Source: Acidobacteriota bacterium
Lineage (GTDB): Bacteria > Acidobacteriota > Terriglobia > Acidiferrales > 2-02-FULL-67-57
DNA length: 24,735 bases
Direction: 5' to 3'
Assembly (NCBI GenBank): GCA_016189965.1
Contig: JACPRL010000113.1
Location: 1-24,735, forward strand
Position numbers and translations under genes: made by a program. Shown in pieces: positions 14,958 through 22,011 of this stretch; positions within the stretch are counted from its first letter, which is position 1, and every line of letters starts with the position of its first letter. Under the pieces are notes generated by a model that saw only the letters and a list, made by a program, of their open reading frames with translations, was not told the DNA's origin and made no database searches.

Positions 14958-15798
14958 CTATTCGGCCGCTCTGATCTTGCCCTTGAAGTAGAAGTAGCAG
15001 CGCAGGCGCTCGAGCAGCCGCATCCAGAACATCTGCTGGCTGGAGAGTTGCCCGCGGCTGAGTCCCAACAGGCCAGTGTGGTGAACGGAAACCAGCGTTC
15101 CATAGGGCGCTGGCTGCGCTTCGATGGCCACTTCCGAGGGCGGGGCGGCCGCCTCGCCGCTTTCCCAGGTGAAGCTGAGGCGGCGGTTCTTCTGCAAGTC
15201 GAGAAACACGCCGCCGTGCACGTGCTTAGCCCGCACGTGCTGCCAGGTGAAGCGCCCGCCCACCTTCGCTTTCACTTTGGCCCGGCCAGGCAGCAGTAGC
15301 CAGAGCTTTGGGAGCGAGCCAGGCGCGATAGATTTGCGCCGGGGTGGCCCGCACCAGCGCCCGCACCAGAATCTCACGTTCCAGCTGTTCGGTTTCCAGC
15401 AGGGTCTTGAGCCGCAGCAGAAAATCCGCCCAACCGTACTCGAACTCCTCCGCTTTCTGTTGGGGCGGCACGGCCTGCGCCACCGTCACCAGCGTCGCTC
15501 CGGCTTGCCCTTTGACGGTCAGCGTGGTGAGCGGCTCGGGCCCCAGCACCAGGGTCGAACCCGGCACAGCGTCGAGCACCGTGCCCTCCCAGGCGGAGCC
15601 CGACGGGCGGCGCGGCGCCGCTTTCTCCCACGCGCCCCAATGCCAACGGAAGCGTGCGCCGGGCTCGGCGCCCATTTCCACGCGTCCCACCAGCAGCCAG
15701 CCGAGTTCGCGGGCCGAGGTCAGCGCCCTCCACGCGCGCTCCGGCGGCACCAGCACGGCCAGCGTTTGCACAATCGAGCCTGGCTTCTTGCCGGCCAT
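14958..15798 (-). pseudogene. Tandem SRPBCC (AHSA1-like) protein gene broken by a frameshift
   Basis: From the ATG at 15798 the first frame encodes one SRPBCC domain (PPERAWRALTSARELGWLLV, GSAWEGTVLDAVPGSTLVLG) and the start of a second (LEREILVRALVRATPAQIYRAWLAPK). Near 15290-15310 homology moves to another frame, which supplies RAKVKAKVGGRFTWQH and the rest of the second domain to the stop at 14958. One extra base, most simply in the AAA at 15307-15309 (minus strand), would explain it. Joined, the product would be about 280 residues with two hydrophobic-cavity START-like domains, which often bind small lipophilic ligands. GGAGAGG precedes the start. It may be a real pseudogene or a sequencing error. 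Confidence 0.65.
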
Positions 15799-15900
15799 CC
15801 CGACCTCTCCGCCACCAGAGCGGCAGACGCCTCGAATGCCCTTGTTATATCATTCCGTGAGCGGCAATGAGGTGAAAAGCCGCAGCGGAGTAACTCTGCC

Positions 15901-17346
15901 TTGAGCAGCGTCGCCGGACAGCTTGCACTGACCCAGGAGCAGCGGGAAAAGCGCAGCGTGGCGCTGGCCAGCGTGCTGGCCTGCCTGCTGCTGCTGGGGA
16001 TGAAGGCCGTGGTAGGCCTGACCACCAACAGCCTCGGCGTGCTCTCGGAAGCCGCCCACTCGGGTCTCGACCTCATTGCCACCTTGATTACCTATTTCTC
16101 GGTTCGCATCTCCGACAAGCCGGCCGACGCCGACCACCAGTATGGGCACGGCAAGATCGAAAACTTCGGCGCTTTCCTGGAGACGGGCCTGCTCCTGGTG
16201 GCCTGCACCTGGATTGTGTGGGAAGCCCTGGCGCGGCTGGTGCGGAAGGAAGTGCACGTCGAACCGTCCGCGGTCGCTTTCGCGGTTCTGTTCCTCACCC
16301 TGGGGATTGACTGGTTTCGTTCGCGGGCGCTGGCCCGCGTGGCCCGCAAGTACGACTCGCAGGCGCTCGAAGCCGATGCCCTGCACTTCTCCACCGACCT
16401 CTGGACGACCGTGGTCGTGCTCGTGGGGCTGTCGGCGGTGTGGGCGAGCCAGCGCTACGAAGTGTCCTGGCTGCGGCATGCCGACCCGGTGGCGGCGCTG
16501 GTCGTCGCCGGCGCTGTCCTTTCCATCGGTTTCCGCCTCGGCAAGCGCAGTCTCGACGTCTTGCTGGACGCCGCCCCGGCCGGCGTGCGTGCGCAAGTGG
16601 AAGCGGCGGCGGCCGCGGTGGAGGGGGTATTGAAGGTGGAGCGCGTGCGGGCGCGCCGCGCCGGCAACCGCACCTTCGTCGACGTCACCATCGCCGTGCC
16701 TCGCACCATCCCCTTCGAGCACGTCCACCGCATTTCCGAACAGGTGGAAGAAGCCGTGGGAAACGTTCTGCCACAGGCGGACGTGGTCGTGCACATGGAG
16801 CCGCGCGCCCACACCGCGGAAAGCTTGTTCGACCAGGTGCGGGCCATCGCCCAGCGCCACAACCTGCTGGTGCACGAGCTCTCTGCCCACCAGGTGCGCG
16901 GCCCCGGCGACCGCGGCAGCCGCCTGCTCGTCGAACTCGACGCCGAAGTGGAGGAAAACCTGAGCCTGCGGGAGGCCCACGAGCTGATTGACCGCGTGGA
17001 ACGGGAAATCTACCGCGAACTCCCCCAGGTCAGCCAGATCAATACCCACATCGAGACCCTGGGGCGGCAGATCATCCCCGCGGCGGAGCTGGAGGAGCTG
17101 GAGCGGGCGTTGGAGGCGCACCTGCGCGACGCCCGCTACCACCTGCCGGACATCCTCGACTGCCACGACGTCCAGGTGCGCCAGGTGGAAGGCAAGATTG
17201 TGGCTTCCTGCCACGCCACCCTGGATGGCCGGCTGCCCATCAATCGCGTCCACGACCTGACCCAAGAGCTCGAAACCCGCACCTTCCGGCGCTTTCCCCA
17301 ACTCTTCCGCCTCACCATCCACACCGAACCCACGGAAGAGAACTAG
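15901..17346 (+). CDS. Cation diffusion facilitator (CDF) family divalent-metal efflux transporter
   Basis: The 481-residue protein has six transmembrane segments in its first 215 residues and the two CDF metal-site motifs: HSGLD (H53, D57) in helix II and HFSTD (H162, D166) in helix V, plus a DHQYGHGKIE loop. CDF proteins export Zn, Co, Cd, Fe or Mn from the cytoplasm in exchange for protons. The C-terminal cytoplasmic part is unusually long, about 265 residues with the usual dimerisation domain (VKVERVRARRAGNRTFVDV) and what look like two more copies of a similar fold. The start is TTG at 15901 with GGAG upstream; an in-frame TGA at 15868 leaves no earlier start. The metal specificity cannot be told. 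Confidence 0.88.
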   Translation: MSSVAGQLALTQEQREKRSVALASVLACLLLLGMKAVVGLTTNSLGVLSEAAHSGLDLIATLITYFSVRISDKPADADHQYGHGKIENFGAFLETGLLLVACTWIVWEALARLVRKEVHVEPSAVAFAVLFLTLGIDWFRSRALARVARKYDSQALEADALHFSTDLWTTVVVLVGLSAVWASQRYEVSWLRHADPVAALVVAGAVLSIGFRLGKRSLDVLLDAAPAGVRAQVEAAAAAVEGVLKVERVRARRAGNRTFVDVTIAVPRTIPFEHVHRISEQVEEAVGNVLPQADVVVHMEPRAHTAESLFDQVRAIAQRHNLLVHELSAHQVRGPGDRGSRLLVELDAEVEENLSLREAHELIDRVEREIYRELPQVSQINTHIETLGRQIIPAAELEELERALEAHLRDARYHLPDILDCHDVQVRQVEGKIVASCHATLDGRLPINRVHDLTQELETRTFRRFPQLFRLTIHTEPTEEN

Positions 17347-17397
17347 TACAATCTTCCTATGGCCCCGGCGTTGCTTTCCGGCATCCAAGTGGCGTAG
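17347..17397 (+). other. -10-like element followed by a 12-codon ORF
   Basis: TACAAT (17347-17352) is followed 6 nt later by an ATG that opens MAPALLSGIQVA and a stop (17359-17397). The geometry is identical to that at 9474-9488. It may be the promoter of the 17446 gene with a small leader ORF, or a chance ORF. Confidence 0.25.
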
Positions 17398-17445
17398 AGT
17401 GGACGGGACATCAACCGCAGAATCTCCGTCCTAAGGAGCACGGCC

Positions 17446-18051
17446 ATGAGAAGGATGGTTTGGGTTCTGGTTGCTTTCCTTACGCTGGCGCTTTCGGTGC
17501 CGGCCTTTGCCCAGGGCAAAGGCCAAGGGGGCGGCAAAGGCAAGCCGCCCGAAGCCGGCAAACAAGGCGAGCGCGGCAAGTCGGAATCCGAGCGCGGCGA
17601 GGCCAAGGAAGAAAAAACGAAGAAGGAAAAAGAAGAGAAGGCCAAGAAGGAGAAAGAAGAGAAGGAGCGCGAGGAACAGGCCGCCAAGGGGCGCGCCTTC
17701 GGCAAAGACCAGGAGAAAAAGATTCGCGACTGGTTCGGGAACCAGCAAAACCTGGAAGGCCTACCGCCCGGACTGGCCAAGCGCGAAGAACTGCCGCCCG
17801 GCCTCCAGCGCCACCTGGAACGGAACGGCACGCTGCCGCCCGGCTTGCAGAAGCGCATCCAGCCGATGCCAGAGAAGCTAGAGGGCCAGCTCCCGAAGCC
17901 ACCTGAAGGCGTCAAGCGCGTGGTCGTGGCGGGCAACGTCGTCCTGCTCGAGGAGCGCTCCTCGAAGATTCTGGACATCATCAAGGACGTCCGTGGCGGC
18001 TCGGGGACGGGCGAAGCCTCGACGGGCGTCCGTAAGCGGGATCGCGAGTAG
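17446..18051 (+). CDS. Exported highly charged protein with LPPGL repeats
   Basis: The 201-residue protein has a signal peptide (MRRMVWVLVAFLTLALSVPAFAQ). A Gly/Lys-rich stretch and a Lys/Glu-rich, probably helical segment follow (about 60-90). Then come three spaced copies of the motif LPPGL (LPPGLAKREE, LPPGLQRHL, LPPGLQKRI), and finally VKRVVVAGNVVLLEERSSKILDII, a short beta-rich end. The layout recalls RcnB-like periplasmic proteins, but this is a pattern resemblance only. AAGGAG sits 8 nt before the ATG. Low sequence complexity in the middle. Confidence 0.75.
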   Translation: MRRMVWVLVAFLTLALSVPAFAQGKGQGGGKGKPPEAGKQGERGKSESERGEAKEEKTKKEKEEKAKKEKEEKEREEQAAKGRAFGKDQEKKIRDWFGNQQNLEGLPPGLAKREELPPGLQRHLERNGTLPPGLQKRIQPMPEKLEGQLPKPPEGVKRVVVAGNVVLLEERSSKILDIIKDVRGGSGTGEASTGVRKRDRE

Positions 18052-18099
18052 CCGAGCTCCGGGTTCGTCGCCCATCACCCAACGCGAGGAAACGGTAGG

Positions 18100-19896
18100 G
18101 TGCAGAGTCGTCTCTTTGGCTACCTGTTCCTGCTGACCGGCCTCGCCGTCTCCCTTCTGACCGCACAAGAAACACCGGCGCCGGCCCGCCCGGCCACCCT
18201 GGTGCTGCTCAACGCCAAGGTGTGGACCGGGGAGCCGGAGCAGCCGGAAGCGCAGGCGGTAGCGATACGCGGGCAACGCATCATCCGGGTGGGAACGAAC
18301 GCCGATGTGCGCCCGCTCATCCGCGAAGGCCACACCCAGATCCTCGACCTGCGCGGCAGACTCGTCCTGCCGGGCTTCATTGACAACCACACCCACTTCG
18401 CCGCCGCCGGCCGCCTCCTACTGGGGCTGAACCTGCTCGACGTCAACGAGCCGAATGAATTCCGCCGACGCGTCCGCGAAGCCGCCCGGCGGCTGCCCGC
18501 CGGCGCCTGGTTGGTGGGCGGCGACTGGGGCGCCTATGCCGCCTGGGCCAAAGGCTCGGCCGGCCGCGACCAGAAACCCCCGGGCGAACCCGAGAAGGGA
18601 TTCCTCCCAACGAAGGAACTGATTGACGACGTCAGCGGCGACCACCCGGCGCTGATCAGCCGGTTCGACCGCCAGGCGCATCTGGCCAACTCGCTGGCGC
18701 TCAAAGCGGCCGGTATTACCCGCGCCACGCCCGACCCCGAGGGCGGGGAGATTGTCCGCGACACCGAGGGCGAGCCTACAGGACTGCTGCGCGGCGAAGC
18801 CTACAAGCTGGTGGAACAGGTCATCCCGCCGCCGAGCAGCGCGCAGCGGGTGGCGGAAGCCAAGCGGGCACTGGAGGAGGCGCGCCGCTGGGGCGTCACC
18901 ACCATCCACGACAACGTGGCGGACTTCGCCCAGCTCGAACTTTTCCAAGACTTGCAGAAGAACAACGAACTCACCGTGCGCGTCTGGGCGCGGATGTGGC
19001 TGAGCGAGTGGGAGCGCGTGCGCGACTACATCCGTCTCTACCGCATCCCGGCGGCCAGCGGCGGCTGGGGCGACCAGTACATCCGGCTGGGCGGGCTGAA
19101 GGCCTGGGTGGATGGCATCATGGGCAACTCGACGGCGCTCTTTTTCGAACCCTACCAGCATCAGCCCGACAACAGCGGGCGCCTGCGCGACGTCATGTTC
19201 CCCGAAGGCAACCTCTACCGCCTCATTCAGGAGGCCGACCTGACCGGCTTCACCGTCACCGTGCACGCCATCGGCGACCGCGCCAACCGCATCCTGCTCG
19301 ACACCTACGAGCGCGTCTTCGCCGAAAACCCGGCGCGCGACCGGCGCTTCCGCGTCGTCCATGCCCAGGTGGTCCACCCGGACGACTTGGCGCGCTTCGG
19401 TTCACTCGGCCTGATTGCCGAGGTGCAGCCCTACCATTGCATTGACGATATGCGCTGGATGGAAGAGCGCATCGGGGAACGGGCCCGCGGGGCCTACGCT
19501 TTTCGGACGCTGGCCGAGAAGGGCGCTCGGCTGACGTTCGGTTCCGACTGGCCGGGGACCAACGCGTCCTACTACCCCGTCAATCCCCTGCTAGGCATCT
19601 ACGCTGCTGTCACGCGCCAAACCGTCAACGGCGAGCCGGCGGGGGGCTGGTTCCCGCAGCAGAAGGTGACGGTGGAGGAAGCCATCCGCTTCTATACGCT
19701 CAACAACGCCTACGCGACGTTCGAAGAAAACCTGAAGGGCTCAATCAAGGAAGGCAAACTGGCCGACCTGGTGGTGCTCGACCGCGACATCCTCACCCGG
19801 CCGCCCGAGCAACTGCTGGAGACGCAGGTGGTCTACACCATCTTCGACGGCGGCATCATCTACCACCGCGCCGCCGAAGCAAAGAAAAAGCAGTAA
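18100..19896 (+). CDS. Exported YtcJ-like metal-dependent amidohydrolase
   Basis: The 598-residue protein is of the amidohydrolase superfamily, YtcJ (amidohydrolase_3) branch. Motifs in order are the metal-binding HTH in FIDNHTHF (H97, H99), TTIHDNVADF, GGLKAWVDGIMG with the usual Lys, FTVTVHAIGDRAN and RVVHAQ with the metal His residues, and TFGSDWPG with the catalytic Asp at about 483. An N-terminal signal peptide (MQSRLFGYLFLLTGLAVSLLT) puts it outside the cytoplasm. The GTG start follows a GAGGAA sequence. Such enzymes hydrolyse amide or related bonds; the substrate cannot be inferred. Confidence 0.85.
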   Translation: MQSRLFGYLFLLTGLAVSLLTAQETPAPARPATLVLLNAKVWTGEPEQPEAQAVAIRGQRIIRVGTNADVRPLIREGHTQILDLRGRLVLPGFIDNHTHFAAAGRLLLGLNLLDVNEPNEFRRRVREAARRLPAGAWLVGGDWGAYAAWAKGSAGRDQKPPGEPEKGFLPTKELIDDVSGDHPALISRFDRQAHLANSLALKAAGITRATPDPEGGEIVRDTEGEPTGLLRGEAYKLVEQVIPPPSSAQRVAEAKRALEEARRWGVTTIHDNVADFAQLELFQDLQKNNELTVRVWARMWLSEWERVRDYIRLYRIPAASGGWGDQYIRLGGLKAWVDGIMGNSTALFFEPYQHQPDNSGRLRDVMFPEGNLYRLIQEADLTGFTVTVHAIGDRANRILLDTYERVFAENPARDRRFRVVHAQVVHPDDLARFGSLGLIAEVQPYHCIDDMRWMEERIGERARGAYAFRTLAEKGARLTFGSDWPGTNASYYPVNPLLGIYAAVTRQTVNGEPAGGWFPQQKVTVEEAIRFYTLNNAYATFEENLKGSIKEGKLADLVVLDRDILTRPPEQLLETQVVYTIFDGGIIYHRAAEAKKKQ

Positions 19897-19910
19897 TCGG
19901 CGCTGCGGAA

Positions 19911-19948
19911 CCGGCGGGAGTGGATCGGCCGCTCCACTCCGTAGCCGG
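19911..19948. terminator. Bidirectional terminator-like hairpin between convergent genes
   Basis: GGAGTGGA (19917-19924) and TCCACTCC (19933-19940) form a perfect 8-bp stem, extended by CCGGC/GCCGG (19911-19915, 19944-19948) after a small internal loop. It lies between the converging amidohydrolase and ArsR units. No T-run follows on either strand, so factor-dependent or inefficient termination is more likely than a classic intrinsic terminator. Confidence 0.4.
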
Positions 19949-19967
19949 CTTGCGCGCCCGGGACGGC

Positions 19968-20018
19968 CTAACGCCCGCCGTCATCCGGGCAGCAAGGAAA
20001 CGGACAACAGGGACCCAT
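19968..20018 (-). CDS. 16-residue CC..CC microprotein downstream of ArsR
   Basis: An ATG at 20018 opens a 16-codon ORF, MGPCCPFPCCPDDGGR, ending in TAG. AAAGGAGG lies exactly 6 nt upstream, one of the best ribosome binding sites in the window. It follows the ArsR stop by 27 nt on the same strand. The two Cys-Cys pairs separated by PFP could bind a soft metal, and the ArsR upstream also carries CC and CCC clusters. It could alternatively be a chance ORF behind a fortuitous ribosome binding site. No similar family is known to me. Confidence 0.45.
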   Translation of the reverse strand: MGPCCPFPCCPDDGGR

Positions 20019-20045
20019 CGGCAGCCTCCTTTCCCGGCGCTTCGC

Positions 20046-20435
20046 TCAGCGCCGCTTTTTCTTCTGCATCCCCACTACGCACTTGCCGCCGCGGCGCAGC
20101 TTCAAGCGCGCGCGCAAGCGGGCGAAATCCTTCTCGACATCCGCGCAACAACACACGTTTTCCAGGCAGCAGCGAAGATTGTCGAAGAACGGATGCTCCG
20201 CGTTCTTCAGGCGATGGTAGATCCAGCGGCCTTCGCGGCGCTCTTCGACCAGGCCGGCCGACTTCATCAGCTTCAGGTGGCGGCTGATATTCGGCTGCGG
20301 CTCCTCCAGGGCGTCGACCAGCTCACTGACGCAGAGGCCGTCCTTGACCGCCACCAGGCAGCAGGCCAGTCGCAGACGGAGGCGGTCACCGAGGACGGCG
20401 AAGAGGTCGGTGGGCTGGTTGAGGGCCAACTGCAT
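20046..20435 (-). CDS. ArsR/SmtB-family metalloregulator with C-terminal Cys clusters
   Basis: The 129-residue protein has the ArsR winged-helix layout: FAVLGDRLRLRLACCL, LCVSELVDALEEPQPNISRHLKLMKSAGLVEERREGRWIYHRL. ArsR proteins are dimeric repressors released from DNA by metal or metalloid ions. The classical CVC site on the recognition region is reduced to LCVSEL (one Cys, C35), but the C-terminal part has CC at 89-90 and CCC at 95-97 in the segment CCLENVCCCADVEKD, a likely alternative ligand site. No Shine-Dalgarno precedes the ATG; a -10-like CAATAT ends 8 nt upstream, so it may be leaderless. An ATTC-N8-GAAT dyad overlaps the promoter. Confidence 0.88.
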   Translation of the reverse strand: MQLALNQPTDLFAVLGDRLRLRLACCLVAVKDGLCVSELVDALEEPQPNISRHLKLMKSAGLVEERREGRWIYHRLKNAEHPFFDNLRCCLENVCCCADVEKDFARLRARLKLRRGGKCVVGMQKKKRR

Positions 20436-20437
20436 AC

Positions 20438-20472
20438 ATTCATATATTGGAATATAAGTCGGCTTTTGTCAA
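20438..20472 (-). promoter_or_regulatory. ArsR promoter with overlapping operator dyad
   Basis: On the minus strand TTGACA (20467-20472) is followed after 17 nt by CAATAT (20444-20449), 8 nt from the start codon. The imperfect dyad ATTC-N8-GAAT (20438-20453), in an AT-rich island, covers the -10 and start region, the usual place for ArsR autorepression. Confidence 0.55.
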
Positions 20473-20518
20473 GCACTTTTTTTCGGCTCCCCGCAGGCTC
20501 GAGCGGGCGGCGAAGGGT

Positions 20519-21046
20519 TTACTTATCCAGTGGCGCCCACTGCTCGACGGTGAGCCCCGGCGGCTGGTCGGCGTGGGAGGGATGGAGTTTCCCTGTAACA
20601 CGCAGCCGCTTCCCCACCAGCTCAGTTTGTTGCTTCAACTCAGCGGCCTTGGCGCCGCCGGCCAGTACGAGCTTGGGGAGCAATCCCGCCATCTTGAGCA
20701 GCAGCAAATCCTTCTCCTGTGCGAGGGTGCCGGTGGCGGTGAGTTCGATGTCTCCTGGGGTGAAGCCGGCATCCTTGACCGCCCGGGGAATCTTCGTTGG
20801 GTCGAAGCTCTTTCCTTTCGCCGGACGCACGACCGCGGCACCGCGAGCCAAGTCGACCTTCACCTCGCCGACGCCATCCAGGCGTCGCAGGGCCTTTTCG
20901 GCCCCGTAGGCTCAAAGGGGTCAAACCATGCCGTCGATGCGGACGCGCGCCTCTTCGACCTGCGCCGCCGCGACGCCTGGCAGCAGGACGGCGGCCAGCA
21001 GGCCGACAGTCAGCCAAAGCGGGTGCCGTGCCTTGCTTTTGCTCAT
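20519..21046 (-). CDS. Periplasmic HMA (MerP-like) selenoprotein with a Sec-x-x-Sec motif
   Basis: Read with TGA as selenocysteine, the 175-residue product has a signal peptide (MSKSKARHPLWLTVGLLAAV...AAA). An HMA domain follows, starting VRIDGMV-U-PL-U-AYGAEKALRRLDGV, and then GEVKVDLARGAAVV. The GMxCxxC metal-binding motif has TGA at both Cys positions (codons 42 and 45; 20921-20923 and 20912-20914). Sequence on both sides of the TGAs is in one frame and fits the HMA fold, and no other stop occurs. The start is fixed by an ATGA overlap with the NHL gene and by GGAGGAGG. The C-terminal 100 residues are of unknown fold. If TGA were read as stop, only a signal peptide and ten more residues would be made. 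A downstream ATG at 20863 would give a fragment lacking the signal and metal site. Confidence 0.82.
20869..20887 (-). promoter_or_regulatory. Candidate bacterial SECIS for the second TGA of the HMA gene
   Basis: CGACGCC and GGCGTCG form a perfect 7-bp stem with loop TGGAT. The loop begins 32 nt after the second TGA and has G in its second position, which fits the general bacterial SECIS description (hairpin just downstream, G near the start of the apical loop). Confidence 0.5.
20888..20906 (-). promoter_or_regulatory. Candidate bacterial SECIS for the first TGA of the HMA gene
   Basis: CGGGGCC and GGCCCTG pair over 7 bp (one G-U) with loop GAAAA. The loop begins 22 nt after the first TGA and has G first. 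It is only 13 nt from the second TGA, which may instead use the adjoining hairpin at 20869-20887. Confidence 0.55.
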
Positions 21047-22011
21047 GGTTGTCCTCCTCCAATCGCCTCCAGTTTATAGATGCGGTTGTTGGCCGTATCG
21101 CTCACATAAAGAAACCCCCGGGCATCCCGGGCCAGCCCTTGCGGCGACTGGAAGGCGGCTCCGGCGCGCCGCGGGATCGGCCACTCGGCGACGTAGCTTC
21201 CCTCCGCGTCGAGCCATTGCAGGCGGAAGTTACCGCTGTCGGCCACGTGCATTCCGCCGTTCGCTCCGATCTCGACATCCACCGGATCCTGGAACTGGCC
21301 GCGCCACTTTCCCGAGCTTCCCCAAGCGGCCAGGAAGCGCCCGCCGGGATCGAATTTCTGAATGCGATAGTTGTGGGCATCCGCAACGTAGATGCTGCCA
21401 TCGGGCCCGACAGCGAGCTTGGCCGGGAAATAGAGCTGCCCTTCGCCGTCCCCTTCCCCGCCCCAGGCGAGCAAGTGTTTCCCCTGGGGAGAAAACTTCT
21501 GGATGCGATGGTTGTAAAACTCGCTGACGTAGAGGCTGCGCCCGGCGTCGACGGCGACGCCCACTGGGGCGGAGAGCTCTCCGGGGCGCGTACCGAGGCG
21601 ACCCCAGTGGCGCAGCAACTGTCCTTGGCGGTCGAAGACTTGGACGCGGTCGAGCATGAAATCCACGACGTAGATCTGGCCCGCGGCGTCCACCGCCACG
21701 TCGGTCGGGCGCCGAAACTCCCCCGGCGCATCGCCACAGCGGCCCCAAGCGCGCACGAACCGCCCCACGGCGGAAAACACCTGGATGCGACAGTTCTCGG
21801 CGTCGGCGACGTAGAGGTTTCCCTGCGCGTCCACGGCCAAGCCCTGCAAAGCATTGAACTGGCCCGGGCCGCTGCCGGCGCTGCCCCACTGCGCGATGAC
21901 GCGATACCGAGGGCCGGCGGGCGGCTGGGCAGCCGGTGCCGGCTCGCGTTGGCAGGCAACAACAGCACCGGCCAGAACAAAAGGCAACAGCGCGCAAAAG
22001 TTCCTGCGCAT
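21043..22011 (-). CDS. NHL-repeat beta-propeller lipoprotein
   Basis: The 322-residue protein starts MRRNFCALLPFVLAGAVVAC, a lipoprotein signal with the lipidated Cys at residue 20. About six NHL repeats follow, each of the form GxxxxPxGVAVDAxGxLYVADxxNxRIQKF, so the protein should be a six-bladed propeller tethered to a membrane outside the cytoplasm. NHL propellers usually bind proteins or ligands; no catalytic residues are apparent. The ATG at 22011 shares its A with the TGA of the upstream gene (TGATG), which favours it over an in-frame GTG at 22023. Its stop overlaps the HMA gene start (ATGA). This tight coupling places it in the metal-related operon, where its role is unknown. Confidence 0.82.
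   Translation of the reverse strand: MRRNFCALLPFVLAGAVVACQREPAPAAQPPAGPRYRVIAQWGSAGSGPGQFNALQGLAVDAQGNLYVADAENCRIQVFSAVGRFVRAWGRCGDAPGEFRRPTDVAVDAAGQIYVVDFMLDRVQVFDRQGQLLRHWGRLGTRPGELSAPVGVAVDAGRSLYVSEFYNHRIQKFSPQGKHLLAWGGEGDGEGQLYFPAKLAVGPDGSIYVADAHNYRIQKFDPGGRFLAAWGSSGKWRGQFQDPVDVEIGANGGMHVADSGNFRLQWLDAEGSYVAEWPIPRRAGAAFQSPQGLARDARGFLYVSDTANNRIYKLEAIGGGQP

Noticed and set aside
15850..17388. 512-codon minus-strand ORF opposite the CDF gene
   Set aside because: It mirrors the CDF coding frame, is rich in His, Gln and Arg as such shadows are, and has no recognisable domain.
20456..20519. Intrinsic terminator after the HMA gene
   Set aside because: The run here is of A on the coding (minus) strand, so it cannot be the U-tract of a terminator for that operon.
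20519..20863. A shorter version of the HMA gene starting at the ATG at 20863
   Set aside because: It would lack the signal peptide and the metal motif, has no ribosome binding site, and leaves the ATGA-coupled start at 21046 unexplained.
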